6,685 nt of DNA from Deltaproteobacteria bacterium (GCA_030627405.1 DAOUSD010000098.1:1-6685); one strand, 5' to 3'. Counted from the stretch's first letter, positions 1 to 6,513 are shown. Translations and numbers: made by a program. The notes: generated by a model from the letters alone, not told the origin.

Positions 1-39
1 CCAATGAAGCTTTCAGAAATACTGGAACTACTTAAATAA
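1..39 (+). CDS. 3' end of an upstream gene (last 12 codons)
   Basis: An open frame enters from the window edge and ends at TAA 37-39, giving the tail PMKLSEILELLK. It is on the same strand as the megasynthase. The residues form an amphipathic helix (L, I, L, L on one face). A proline followed by such a helix at the very C-terminus resembles the end of response-regulator receiver domains (conserved Lys-Pro, then helix alpha-5), but the lysine would lie outside the window, so this identity is only a hint. Frame +3 also stays open, to a stop at 33-35, so the frame choice is not certain. The best support is that the TAA sits directly on an AGGT that matches the megasynthase Shine-Dalgarno (see the 36-239 entry), as in a compact operon. 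Confidence 0.4.
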   Translation, partial: PMKLSEILELLK

Positions 40-40
40 A

Positions 41-75
41 GGTTTACGGTTGACGGTTCACGGTTTACGGTTGAT
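41..75 (+). repeat. Left heptamer tandem array, GGTTNAC x5
   Basis: Five consecutive 7-bp units of the form GGTT(T/G/C)AC occur at 41-47, 48-54, 55-61, 62-68 and 69-75; the last one is GGTTGAT. The reverse complement of this array has the same unit type as the array at 174-229, so the two arrays form an inverted pair. The array starts two bases after the stop codon of the upstream frame. It has no spacers and encodes no plausible protein. Confidence 0.95.
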
Positions 76-98
76 CAAAACATAAAAGCAATCAGTTG

Positions 99-127
99 TT
101 GATATAGTTCATTGAAAAAAGTGTAAA
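99..127 (+). promoter_or_regulatory. Candidate sigma-70-type promoter for the megasynthase
   Basis: TTGATA (99-104, five of six matches to the -35 consensus) is followed after 17 bp by TGTAAA (122-127, four of six matches to the -10 consensus). It lies in the AT-rich core between the two heptamer arrays. Transcription would start near 134, so the whole right array (174-229) would sit in the 5' leader. A weaker alternative is TTGAAA (112-117) with TACTAT (133-138) at a short 15-bp spacing. AT-rich DNA gives such matches readily by chance. Confidence 0.25.
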
Positions 128-173
128 CTATTACTATCAAACATACTGGAATCATTAAAAAGGCTATTTTAAA

Positions 174-229
174 AAACCGTAAACCGTAAACCGTAAACCG
201 TAAACCGTGAACCGTGAACCGTGAACCGC
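174..229 (+). repeat. Right heptamer tandem array, (A/G)AACCGT x8
   Basis: Eight head-to-tail 7-bp units: five identical AAACCGT (174-208), two GAACCGT (209-222) and a final GAACCGC (223-229). The ordered change from A-type to G-type units points to growth by unit duplication. The array ends five bases before the Shine-Dalgarno of the megasynthase, so copy-number change would alter the leader length in 7-nt steps. Segment 196-227 pairs with 41-72 at 30 of 32 positions. Confidence 0.97.
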
Positions 230-233
230 TTAT

Positions 234-239
234 AAAGGT
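234..239 (+). promoter_or_regulatory. Ribosome binding site deciding the TTG start
   Basis: AAAGGT lies 7 nt before the TTG at 247. This is a good Shine-Dalgarno at good spacing. It supports the TTG over the first in-frame ATG at 301, which lies inside the conserved IVGMGCFFP strand of the KS domain and would remove the start of the fold. Confidence 0.75.
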
Positions 240-246
240 ATAACAA

Positions 247-3200
247 TTGGGTACTAATAAGAAAAAATCAATCAAAAATATTCACACTGCTATTGTTGGT
301 ATGGGATGTTTTTTTCCAAAAGCATCAGGGTTGCATGAATACTGGCGTCTAATTTTTAAGGGAGAAGACGGCATTACTGATATCCCGAAAACCCACTGGT
401 CTCCTGACGATTACTTTGATAAGGATCCCAAAAAAGCAGACCATATTTACTGTAAAAGAGGGGGATTCCTTTCGGCTGTTCCTTTTGATCCTACTGAATT
501 CGGTATGCTTCCTTCTTCTCTTGAAGCAACTGATACCTCCCAGATCCTGGGCCTGCTTGCAGCTAAGATGGCGCTTGAAAATGCAGGCTATGGACAAAAT
601 GCCAACTTCAGCCATAGCAGGACAAGCGTAATACTCGGCGCAACAGGGACTCAGGAACTTACTATTCCGCTGAGTGCCAGGCTGGGGTATCCAGTCTGGC
701 GAAAAGCTCTTCACAATTCAGGAATTGAACCCGATAAAACAGAAGAAGTTATTAAAAAAATATCTGATTCATATGTATCATGGCAGGAGAGTTCTTTTCC
801 AGGTCTGTTGGGGAATGTTATTGCAGGAAGAATATGCAACCGTCTTGACATAGGAGGCACAAACTGTGTTGTCGATGCAGCCTGCGCCAGCTCGATGGGA
901 GCTATTTACCTTGCCCTCCTCGAACTTTCATCAGGGCGGTCAGACATGGTAGTCACCGGTGGTATGGATACTTTAAACGATATTTTCATGCACATGTGCT
1001 TTTCCAAGACATTCATTCTTTCACCGACCGGAGATTCAAAACCTTTTTCTAAAGATGCGGACGGAACTGTTCTGGGGGAAGGAATAGGACTGCTGGTTCT
1101 TAAAAGACTTGAAGATGCCGAAAGAGACAATAACAGAATTTATGCAGTTATAAGAGGTGTTGGTTCATCAAGCGATGGGAAATCACAAAGCATATATGCT
1201 CCCAGACCGGAAGGACAGTTAGAGGCTCTTCGCATTGCTTATGAGTCATCAGATACTGATCCGGCTTCTGTTGAGCTTGTAGAAGCACATGGTACAGGCA
1301 CTCGGGTCGGAGATAATGTTGAGTTCAGTGCACTTAAACTCTTGTTCAATCAATCACCTAAAAAAAGAAATGCATGCGCATTAGGCTCGGTAAAATCCAT
1401 GATTGGTCATACAAAAGCCGCTGCTGGAAGCGCAGGGCTTATCAAAGCCGCGCTTGCTCTTTATAACAAAGTATTACCGCCTACATTAAAAGCTGACGAG
1501 CCTGATCCAAAATTAGGGATTGACGACAGCCCCTTTTACATAAGTACCGAAACAAGGCCATGGTTCTCTAAAAAGGAACACCCGCGCAGGTCCGGGGTCA
1601 GCGCATTTGGATTTGGCGGAAGTAATTTTCATATTGTACTTGAAGAATACAATCAAAATAAAAAAGAAATTTTCTGGGATGGTTCAATTGAAATTATTGC
1701 CTTATCGGCTTCCAGCAAAGAAGAAGTTGAAAACAAATTCCGCACCTTAAAAAACTCCATTAATAAAGAAATTTCATATAAAGAGCTCGCAATTAAAGCA
1801 GCAAAAACCAGAAAAGAATTTTCACCGGATGATCAATTCAGATTTCTTTTAGTTCTTGAAAGACCATCTAATTCATCAGGAAATCCGTCTGATGATTTTT
1901 CAAGACTTCTCAGCGAAGCATCGGATTCAATTGAATCAAACCGGCAAAATAATACTAAAGAGAACAACAGGAATTTGAAGAATATATTTTATGGGGGTCC
2001 TGAAAAACCCGGTAAAACAGCATTTATCTTTCCAGGCCAGGGGAGCCAATATGTTGGAATGGGCCGCGATTTAGTTTGCACATTCCCGGAAGCATTTAAC
2101 ATCCTTGAAAAAGCCAATAAAAAATATAATAATTCTCATCGCCTGAGTGATTTTATCTATCCCTGTCCGGCCCAAACAGAAATAGAAAAGAAAGAGCAGG
2201 AAGAAGCTTTAAGAAGAACTGAGATTGCTCAGCCGGCAATTGGCGCCGTTAGCCTGGCAATGCACAATATCCTTAAGGAATTCGGCATAAAACCGGACGC
2301 AACATGCGGACACAGCTACGGTGAGTTGACAGCCCTCTGCTCGGCCGGCTGGATAGATATAGACACATTTTTCCATCTTTCAATTTCAAGGGGCAATTCA
2401 ATGGCGGCGGCAGGCCAAAATAAAGATCAAAAAAACGGCGCCATGCTGGCTGTAAAGGCAAGTCTTGAAAAACTTGCGACACTGGTTATAGAAGTAGGTT
2501 CAGATGTCATTCTTGCAAACAAGAACAGCCCTAATCAAGGCGTTCTCTCCGGCTCAATTGAAGCAATAAATCACGCTGTAAAAATATGTAAAAAGGAAGG
2601 ATTAAAAGCAATAAAGCTCCCCGTGGCCGCTGCTTTTCACAGCAGTCTGGTTAAAAATGCCAGGAAACCTTTCAAAAAAACATTAAAAAAAATCAAAATT
2701 TCTCCTTCGGAAATACCGGTTTTATCTAATACAACCGGCAGAGCATATCCTTATGATTCTGAACATGTAAAAAAACTGCTTGGCGATCACCTGATATCTC
2801 CTGTTGATTTTGTCAGCAATGTTGAGAATCTATTTGAAATGGGAATTCGCACATTTATAGAAATAGGGCCCAAATCAGTTCTTACAGGACTTGTAAAATC
2901 AATACTAAACGACCGTAAATTTCAAGCCATTCCTTTAGATTGTTCTTCAGGGAGACAATTCGGATTGGCTGATCTTGCAAGAACTCTTTGCCGTATTGCC
3001 TCTATAGGTCAGCGGGTTGAACTGAATAAATGGGAAAGGCCTGTTTCAGAATCAAGAAAGCAGCTCATGAGCATTCCTATTTCAGGTGCAAACTATAGAA
3101 ACCGGAAAACAGAAAACAAAGAAAGACATACTGAAGCCCCAGTTAAACAGGTAGAAAACAAACCTGACAATACTTCACCCTCAAGCCTGATATCTGTCAA

Positions 3201-6200
3201 GCAAGACAAGGGTATTACTGATACCGGAAAAAAATATACTATGGATAATAACAAATTAAAAGATGAACGTCCAACATCGAACGTCCAACATCGAACGTCG
3301 AATAATGATGTCGCTTCGCTATTTTATAATAATAAAAAACCTGACTTAATTATAAATGCTTTAAAGGTAGTTAAGCAAGGCCTGGAATCAATGCAGACTC
3401 TCCAGTTGCAGACCGCTGAAATACATAAAAAGTTTTTGGAAGCCCAAACCGAATCAAGCCGTACTTTGCAGAATATGATGGAAAATACCCAGCGTCTTGC
3501 TGAAGCTTCAATTGGTCTTAAGCTATCAACGGAAGTAACAAAACAAGGCCCTCTGATACCTGAAAAAAATATTAATGCACCCGAATTTGATTTAGAAAAC
3601 AGCAAGTTGCTTGAATCATCAGGCCATCAAAAAGATATTGAAGAAGAACTATTTATAAATTCATCGGGAGATCAAAATATACATAAAGAAGCCTCTTGTA
3701 GCCGGATTCATAATAAAACGGAAATTGAATCAGAAGATAAGAGCCCAAAAAATAAAAGCAGCCATTCGCAGGATAATATTCATGAAATCGAAAACAACTT
3801 GCTGGAAACAGTAAGCCATCTTACCGGATATCCTAAAGAAATGCTCGGGCTTGATATGGATATAGAATCCGACCTTGGCATTGACTCAATTAAAAGAGTA
3901 GAAATCTTTTCCTCTCTTGAAGAAAAACTTAACCATATACAATCTGTTTCTCCCGAAACAATGGGAACCCTGAAAACTCTCCGCCGGATCGCTGAATACC
4001 TGGCTGGTACTCCCTTAAATAACGAGCCTCAAACCAGTACAATAAATACGCCAATAAATACGATCGCATCTCCAAAGCGTGTTGCTGAGGATGAATTGCC
4101 GGAAATAAATATTTCCGATATTAATAGAAGAGTTGTATCAATTGTTGAAAAACCTTATAATCAAGGAAGTAAATTAACTATTCCGCAGGACAGAAAAATT
4201 TTTGTTACTGATGATAACAGCGGTCTATCTGAAGCTATTGCTGAAGAATTAAAGTCACAAGATATTGATGCCATGCACATTTCCAACAAAGTGTTAATGA
4301 ATAAGAAAGATTTGCCTAAGGCATCCGGGCTTATAATACTGCCGAGAAACGATCTTTCTGCTGAAGGACAAAAAAATGGCAGAATATTAAAAGATGCTTT
4401 TATCCTTACAAATCATTTGGCTTCCGACCTGATTGATTCTGCAGCAAAAGAAGGAGCGATATTTGCGACAATAACCCGCATGGACGGTGCTTTTGGTTTT
4501 AAAGGGAAAGGTATTGCTAACGCTGTTACAGGAGGGCTTGCCGCACTTGCCAAAACTGCTTCCATAGAATGGGAGGGTGTCTGTTGCCGTGCAATAGATA
4601 TTGTTCCGGACTGGGAAGATAATAAAAATATTGCAAAGGCTGTTGTTGCTGAGCTTGTGAACCCGGACCCTTCAGGGCCGGTTGAAATCGGTCTTGATAA
4701 AAACTTATCGCCTGGATCACGATTTACATTAAAACTCGAGTTGTCACCTTATCAACCGGCGCAAAAAATTCAGCTTGACCTCAATCAGGGAGACGTTGTT
4801 GTTGTTACAGGCGGAGCAAGAGGGATAACTGCTTCTACTGTTCAAGCTCTTGCAAAACATACTGATGCAACGCTGATTCTTCTGGGAAGATCACCCGAAC
4901 CCTCTTCTTCACCCGAACCAAAGTGGCTTGAAAGCTTAGATGACGAGGCAATTATAAAAAAGGCTATTTTAGAAAATGAGCTCGGCAATCAAAATGCCTC
5001 ACCAGTCATGTTGGAAAAAGCCTATAAGAAACACATGGCAAACCGTGAAATTTCAAGGAACCTGGAAAAACTCAGACAAGATGGGACATCTGCATTCTAC
5101 TTTTCGGCAGATATTCGCAAGCCTGAGCAGCTTAACCGGATTTTAGATGATGTCAGATCTGCTCACGGCCCTATAAAAGGTATTATTCACGGAGCGGGCG
5201 TGCTGGATGATCGTTTGATAAAAAATAAAACAATCAATCAATTTGAGCGGGTTTTTGATACCAAAGTAAAAGGTCTTTTTACTCTGCTTGAATCAACAAA
5301 GAATGATAATTTGAGATATCTTGTGCTTTTTTCATCTATTGCTGCACGAATTGGGAACAAAGGACAGGTCGATTATGCAATAGCTAATGAGGTTTTAAAC
5401 AAAATAGCTCAGAAAGAATCATTGTTACGCCCGGATTGCAGAGTCGTCTCGATAAACTGGGGGCCATGGGATGGCGGCATGGTTTCAGCATCACTGAAAC
5501 GAGAATTTAAAAAGAATAAAATTAAACTAATCCCAAAGGATACCGGTTCAATGTGTATGCTTTATGAAATGATGGGCGATAAAAACCATCCCGCGGAGAT
5601 AGTTGTCGGTGGAAATATAATTCCTGATGAAGAAAAACTGTCTCTTACCTTTAAACGTGAAATAGATGTTAAGCAATACCCTGTTCTTGAATCTCATATC
5701 CTGGACGGCAGTCCGGTTGTGCCTTTTGCGCTTATTGCTGAATGGCTCGGGCATGGTGCTCTTCATGATAACCCCGGACTTTTTTTACATGGTCTTGACG
5801 ACATCAGAATTTTAAAAGGAATCAGGCTTGAACATAATAAAAAACTGATTCGCCTCATGACAGGTAAGCCAAAGAAAAAAGGTTCTATTTTTGAAGTCGA
5901 TGTTGAAATCAGAGATGGAATAAAAAACGGTATTGAGGTAGTTCATACAAGGGCAAAAGCTATTTTAACAGATAATTTTTCACAGCCGCCCATTCTTGAT
6001 ATATCCGCTTCTATGGGTTCTAAGGCTTATTTCAGAAGTATGGATGAAGTTTACGATAAAATACTCTTTCATGGTGTTGCGCTCAGAGGCATAAAAGAAA
6101 TAATCAGTTATTCTTCAAAAGGCATGCTGGCGCGTATTTCTTCAGCACCTTCGCCTGTTAAATGGATGAAAGAACCTTTAAGGAGTAGATGGATAGGAGA

Positions 6201-6495
6201 TCCTCTTGTTCTGGATTCCGCATTTCAGATGGCAATTATATGGTGTTTTGAAGAGATGGGAGTTGTTTCACTTCCAACTTACTGCGCCTCTTACAGGCAG
6301 TATAGAAATAAATTCCCCTCAGACGGAGTTACGGCATTACTCGAAGTAAAGGAAGTTACCAAACGCAAATTGAAAGGAAACTTTACATTCCTTGATAAGA
6401 ATAACCTGGTTGTTGCTCAGTTGACAGGCTATGAAGCTGCAATGGATGAGTCTTTGTTTAAGGCATTTAAGACCAAAGATGCTGCAAATGCTTAA
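247..6495 (+). CDS. PfaA-like type I polyketide/polyunsaturated fatty acid synthase, KS-AT-ACP-KR-DH
   Basis: This is a 2,082-residue cytoplasmic iterative synthase predicted to extend an acyl chain with malonyl units, then reduce and dehydrate the beta-carbon. Domains in order: ketosynthase 13-468, acyltransferase 590-905, a low-complexity and helical linker 906-1175, one acyl carrier protein 1176-1256, ketoreductase 1315-1795, and double-hotdog dehydratase 1805-2075. All key catalytic residues are present (see the domain entries). The order and signatures match PfaA/HglE-type secondary-lipid synthases. Classical marine PfaA is longer because it has several tandem ACPs; here there is one. 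There is no enoylreductase, thioesterase, signal peptide or membrane segment. The start is TTG, supported by AAAGGT at 234-239. A heptamer repeat lies in frame in the linker (3265-3306). Enediyne PKSE shares the domain order but not these KS motifs. Family assignment is strong; the actual product is unknown. Confidence 0.93.
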   Translation: MGTNKKKSIKNIHTAIVGMGCFFPKASGLHEYWRLIFKGEDGITDIPKTHWSPDDYFDKDPKKADHIYCKRGGFLSAVPFDPTEFGMLPSSLEATDTSQILGLLAAKMALENAGYGQNANFSHSRTSVILGATGTQELTIPLSARLGYPVWRKALHNSGIEPDKTEEVIKKISDSYVSWQESSFPGLLGNVIAGRICNRLDIGGTNCVVDAACASSMGAIYLALLELSSGRSDMVVTGGMDTLNDIFMHMCFSKTFILSPTGDSKPFSKDADGTVLGEGIGLLVLKRLEDAERDNNRIYAVIRGVGSSSDGKSQSIYAPRPEGQLEALRIAYESSDTDPASVELVEAHGTGTRVGDNVEFSALKLLFNQSPKKRNACALGSVKSMIGHTKAAAGSAGLIKAALALYNKVLPPTLKADEPDPKLGIDDSPFYISTETRPWFSKKEHPRRSGVSAFGFGGSNFHIVLEEYNQNKKEIFWDGSIEIIALSASSKEEVENKFRTLKNSINKEISYKELAIKAAKTRKEFSPDDQFRFLLVLERPSNSSGNPSDDFSRLLSEASDSIESNRQNNTKENNRNLKNIFYGGPEKPGKTAFIFPGQGSQYVGMGRDLVCTFPEAFNILEKANKKYNNSHRLSDFIYPCPAQTEIEKKEQEEALRRTEIAQPAIGAVSLAMHNILKEFGIKPDATCGHSYGELTALCSAGWIDIDTFFHLSISRGNSMAAAGQNKDQKNGAMLAVKASLEKLATLVIEVGSDVILANKNSPNQGVLSGSIEAINHAVKICKKEGLKAIKLPVAAAFHSSLVKNARKPFKKTLKKIKISPSEIPVLSNTTGRAYPYDSEHVKKLLGDHLISPVDFVSNVENLFEMGIRTFIEIGPKSVLTGLVKSILNDRKFQAIPLDCSSGRQFGLADLARTLCRIASIGQRVELNKWERPVSESRKQLMSIPISGANYRNRKTENKERHTEAPVKQVENKPDNTSPSSLISVKQDKGITDTGKKYTMDNNKLKDERPTSNVQHRTSNNDVASLFYNNKKPDLIINALKVVKQGLESMQTLQLQTAEIHKKFLEAQTESSRTLQNMMENTQRLAEASIGLKLSTEVTKQGPLIPEKNINAPEFDLENSKLLESSGHQKDIEEELFINSSGDQNIHKEASCSRIHNKTEIESEDKSPKNKSSHSQDNIHEIENNLLETVSHLTGYPKEMLGLDMDIESDLGIDSIKRVEIFSSLEEKLNHIQSVSPETMGTLKTLRRIAEYLAGTPLNNEPQTSTINTPINTIASPKRVAEDELPEINISDINRRVVSIVEKPYNQGSKLTIPQDRKIFVTDDNSGLSEAIAEELKSQDIDAMHISNKVLMNKKDLPKASGLIILPRNDLSAEGQKNGRILKDAFILTNHLASDLIDSAAKEGAIFATITRMDGAFGFKGKGIANAVTGGLAALAKTASIEWEGVCCRAIDIVPDWEDNKNIAKAVVAELVNPDPSGPVEIGLDKNLSPGSRFTLKLELSPYQPAQKIQLDLNQGDVVVVTGGARGITASTVQALAKHTDATLILLGRSPEPSSSPEPKWLESLDDEAIIKKAILENELGNQNASPVMLEKAYKKHMANREISRNLEKLRQDGTSAFYFSADIRKPEQLNRILDDVRSAHGPIKGIIHGAGVLDDRLIKNKTINQFERVFDTKVKGLFTLLESTKNDNLRYLVLFSSIAARIGNKGQVDYAIANEVLNKIAQKESLLRPDCRVVSINWGPWDGGMVSASLKREFKKNKIKLIPKDTGSMCMLYEMMGDKNHPAEIVVGGNIIPDEEKLSLTFKREIDVKQYPVLESHILDGSPVVPFALIAEWLGHGALHDNPGLFLHGLDDIRILKGIRLEHNKKLIRLMTGKPKKKGSIFEVDVEIRDGIKNGIEVVHTRAKAILTDNFSQPPILDISASMGSKAYFRSMDEVYDKILFHGVALRGIKEIISYSSKGMLARISSAPSPVKWMKEPLRSRWIGDPLVLDSAFQMAIIWCFEEMGVVSLPTYCASYRQYRNKFPSDGVTALLEVKEVTKRKLKGNFTFLDKNNLVVAQLTGYEAAMDESLFKAFKTKDAANA
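283..1650 (+). other. Ketosynthase (KS) domain
   Basis: Residues 13-468. The nucleophile is Cys213 in DAACASS; the two catalytic histidines are His348 (EAHGTGT) and His388 (GHTKAAAG), with Lys383 just before. The domain closes with GVSAFGFGGSNFHIVLEE at 450-467. The N-terminal YCKRGGF motif followed by an FDP-x-EFG segment and EATDTSQ is what I associate with PUFA-type rather than modular PKS ketosynthases. It should carry out decarboxylative Claisen condensation. Confidence 0.95.
2014..2961 (+). other. Acyltransferase (AT) domain, malonyl-type
   Basis: Residues 590-905. It opens with the FPGQGSQYVGMG loop (595-606). The catalytic serine is Ser690 in GHSYGE and the catalytic histidine is likely His798 in AAAFHSS. 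An xAFH motif, as opposed to YASH, is the usual malonyl-CoA signature in PKS acyltransferases, so malonyl is the predicted extender. It ends with the ATs' usual FIEIGPKSVLTGLV strand and helix (870-883). Confidence 0.92.
3265..3306 (+). repeat. In-frame heptamer/14-mer tandem repeat in the AT-ACP linker
   Basis: GAACGTCCAACATC occurs twice (3265-3278, 3279-3292), followed by a third partial copy, GAACGTCGAATAAT (3293-3306). Read as 7-mers, the units alternate GAACGTC and CAACATC. The frame stays open through it, encoding ERPTSNVQHRTSNN (residues 1007-1020). Because 14 is not a multiple of 3, the two copies are read in different frames, so this is a DNA-level repeat and not a protein-level one. 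It lies in a poorly conserved linker where extra residues would be tolerated. Confidence 0.93.
3337..3522 (+). other. Helical, possibly coiled-coil segment between AT and ACP
   Basis: Residues 1031-1092 are rich in L, Q, E and K with regularly spaced hydrophobics (for example LKVVKQGLESMQTLQLQ, then IHKKFLEAQTE and LQNMMENTQRLAEA) and no proline after residue 1031. It lies inside an otherwise disordered-looking linker (906-1175) rich in N, S, K and E. From memory, similar post-AT helices with a Q-T-A-x-x-H-x-x-F-L-E pattern occur in related synthases. It could serve as a dimerisation or docking helix; this is inference. Confidence 0.55.
3772..4014 (+). other. Acyl carrier protein (ACP) domain, single copy
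   Basis: Residues 1176-1256. The phosphopantetheine attachment site is Ser1214 in SDLGIDSIKRVEI. The GIDSIKRVEI form is typical of PUFA-synthase ACPs, while modular PKS ACPs usually have G-x-DSL. The domain ends with the helix TLKTLRRIAEYLAG (1241-1254). I searched the rest of the protein for a second DSI/DSL site in ACP context and saw none. Confidence 0.95.
4040..4062 (+). repeat. Short 12-bp tandem duplication in the ACP-KR linker
   Basis: CAATAAATACG occurs at 4040-4050 and 4052-4062, a period of 12 bp. Since 12 is a multiple of 3, it simply duplicates four codons (INTP, INTI). It lies in the variable linker after the ACP, where recent slippage would be harmless. Confidence 0.8.
4189..5631 (+). 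other. Ketoreductase (KR) domain with structural and catalytic halves
   Basis: Residues 1315-1795. The structural half includes a GGLAALAKTASIEW stretch (1429-1442). The catalytic half starts with the NADPH-binding TGGARGIT (1521-1528). Catalytic residues are Lys1673, Ser1697, Tyr1710 and Asn1714 (YAIAN). LDD at 1653-1655 marks a B-type ketoreductase, predicting a D-configured (3R) beta-hydroxyl. An insertion of about 60 residues after LLGRSP, which contains the ANREISRNLEKL helix, is a feature I associate with PfaA-type ketoreductases. Confidence 0.92.
4891..4919 (+). repeat. 18-bp in-frame duplication in the KR insertion
   Basis: TCACCCGAACC occurs at 4891-4901 and 4909-4919, a period of 18 bp, producing the peptide SPEPSSSPEP in the surface insertion after LLGR. 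It looks like a small slippage duplication with no frame change. Confidence 0.75.
5659..6471 (+). other. Dehydratase (DH) domain, PKS-type double hotdog
   Basis: Residues 1805-2075. The first hotdog carries the H-xxx-G-xxxx-P motif: His1817, Gly1821 and Pro1826. The second starts at about 1939 with LFHGVALRG and carries the catalytic aspartate in D-xxx-Q: Asp1990 and Gln1994. Both catalytic residues are present, so activity on a beta-hydroxyacyl-ACP is expected. Sequence divergence is greater here than in the KS, AT or KR, and the second half is the weakest match by eye. Confidence 0.82.
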
Positions 6496-6513
6496 AACTA
6501 CTCAACCTGTGCG

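Larger units (their letters stand above)
36..239. mobile_element. MITE-like block with inverted heptamer arrays and 8-bp flanking direct repeats
   Basis: The sequence ATAAAGGT occurs at 36-43 and again at 232-239, bracketing two oppositely oriented heptamer arrays and an AT-rich core of about 98 bp with no gene. Collapsing the block to one ATAAAGGT copy joins the upstream TAA stop to the megasynthase leader, leaving 11 nt between that stop and the TTG start with the Shine-Dalgarno in place. This fits insertion of a small non-autonomous element with target duplication. The left direct repeat overlaps the first bases of the array, so the exact ends are uncertain. Slippage-driven array growth, with a chance match of AT-rich flanks, is the alternative. 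Confidence 0.4.

Noticed and set aside
174..229. CRISPR-like repeat array
   Set aside because: The 7-bp units are directly adjacent with no spacers, and no cas gene is visible. It is a tandem array.
231..244. TATAAA/TATAAC as a -10 box next to the start codon
   Set aside because: Transcription would begin at or after the start codon, and no -35-like hexamer sits at the right distance inside the repeat array.
75..275. Minus-strand ORF of 66 codons across the leader arrays
   Set aside because: Much of its peptide (FTVHGLRFTVYGLRF) is just the translated heptamer array, and it overlaps the synthase start. No family resemblance.
301..303. In-frame ATG as the start of the synthase
   Set aside because: It lies within the conserved IVGMG strand of the KS, and the sequence upstream of it (AIVG) is clearly coding. 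TTG 247 has the better ribosome binding site.
349..714. Minus-strand ORF of 121 codons, and the other antisense or shifted ORFs inside the synthase (416-631, 906-1130, 2273-2482, 3324-3605, 4526-4720, 5548-5766)
   Set aside because: All lie wholly within a long, motif-rich coding frame on the + strand. Their peptides show no recognisable motif, and they have no intergenic room.
247..6495. Enediyne PKS (PKSE) identity
   Set aside because: The domain order is similar, but the KS N-terminal motifs (YCKRGGF, EATDTSQ) and the ACP (GIDSIKRVEI) are of PUFA-synthase type, and there is no C-terminal phosphopantetheinyl transferase domain.
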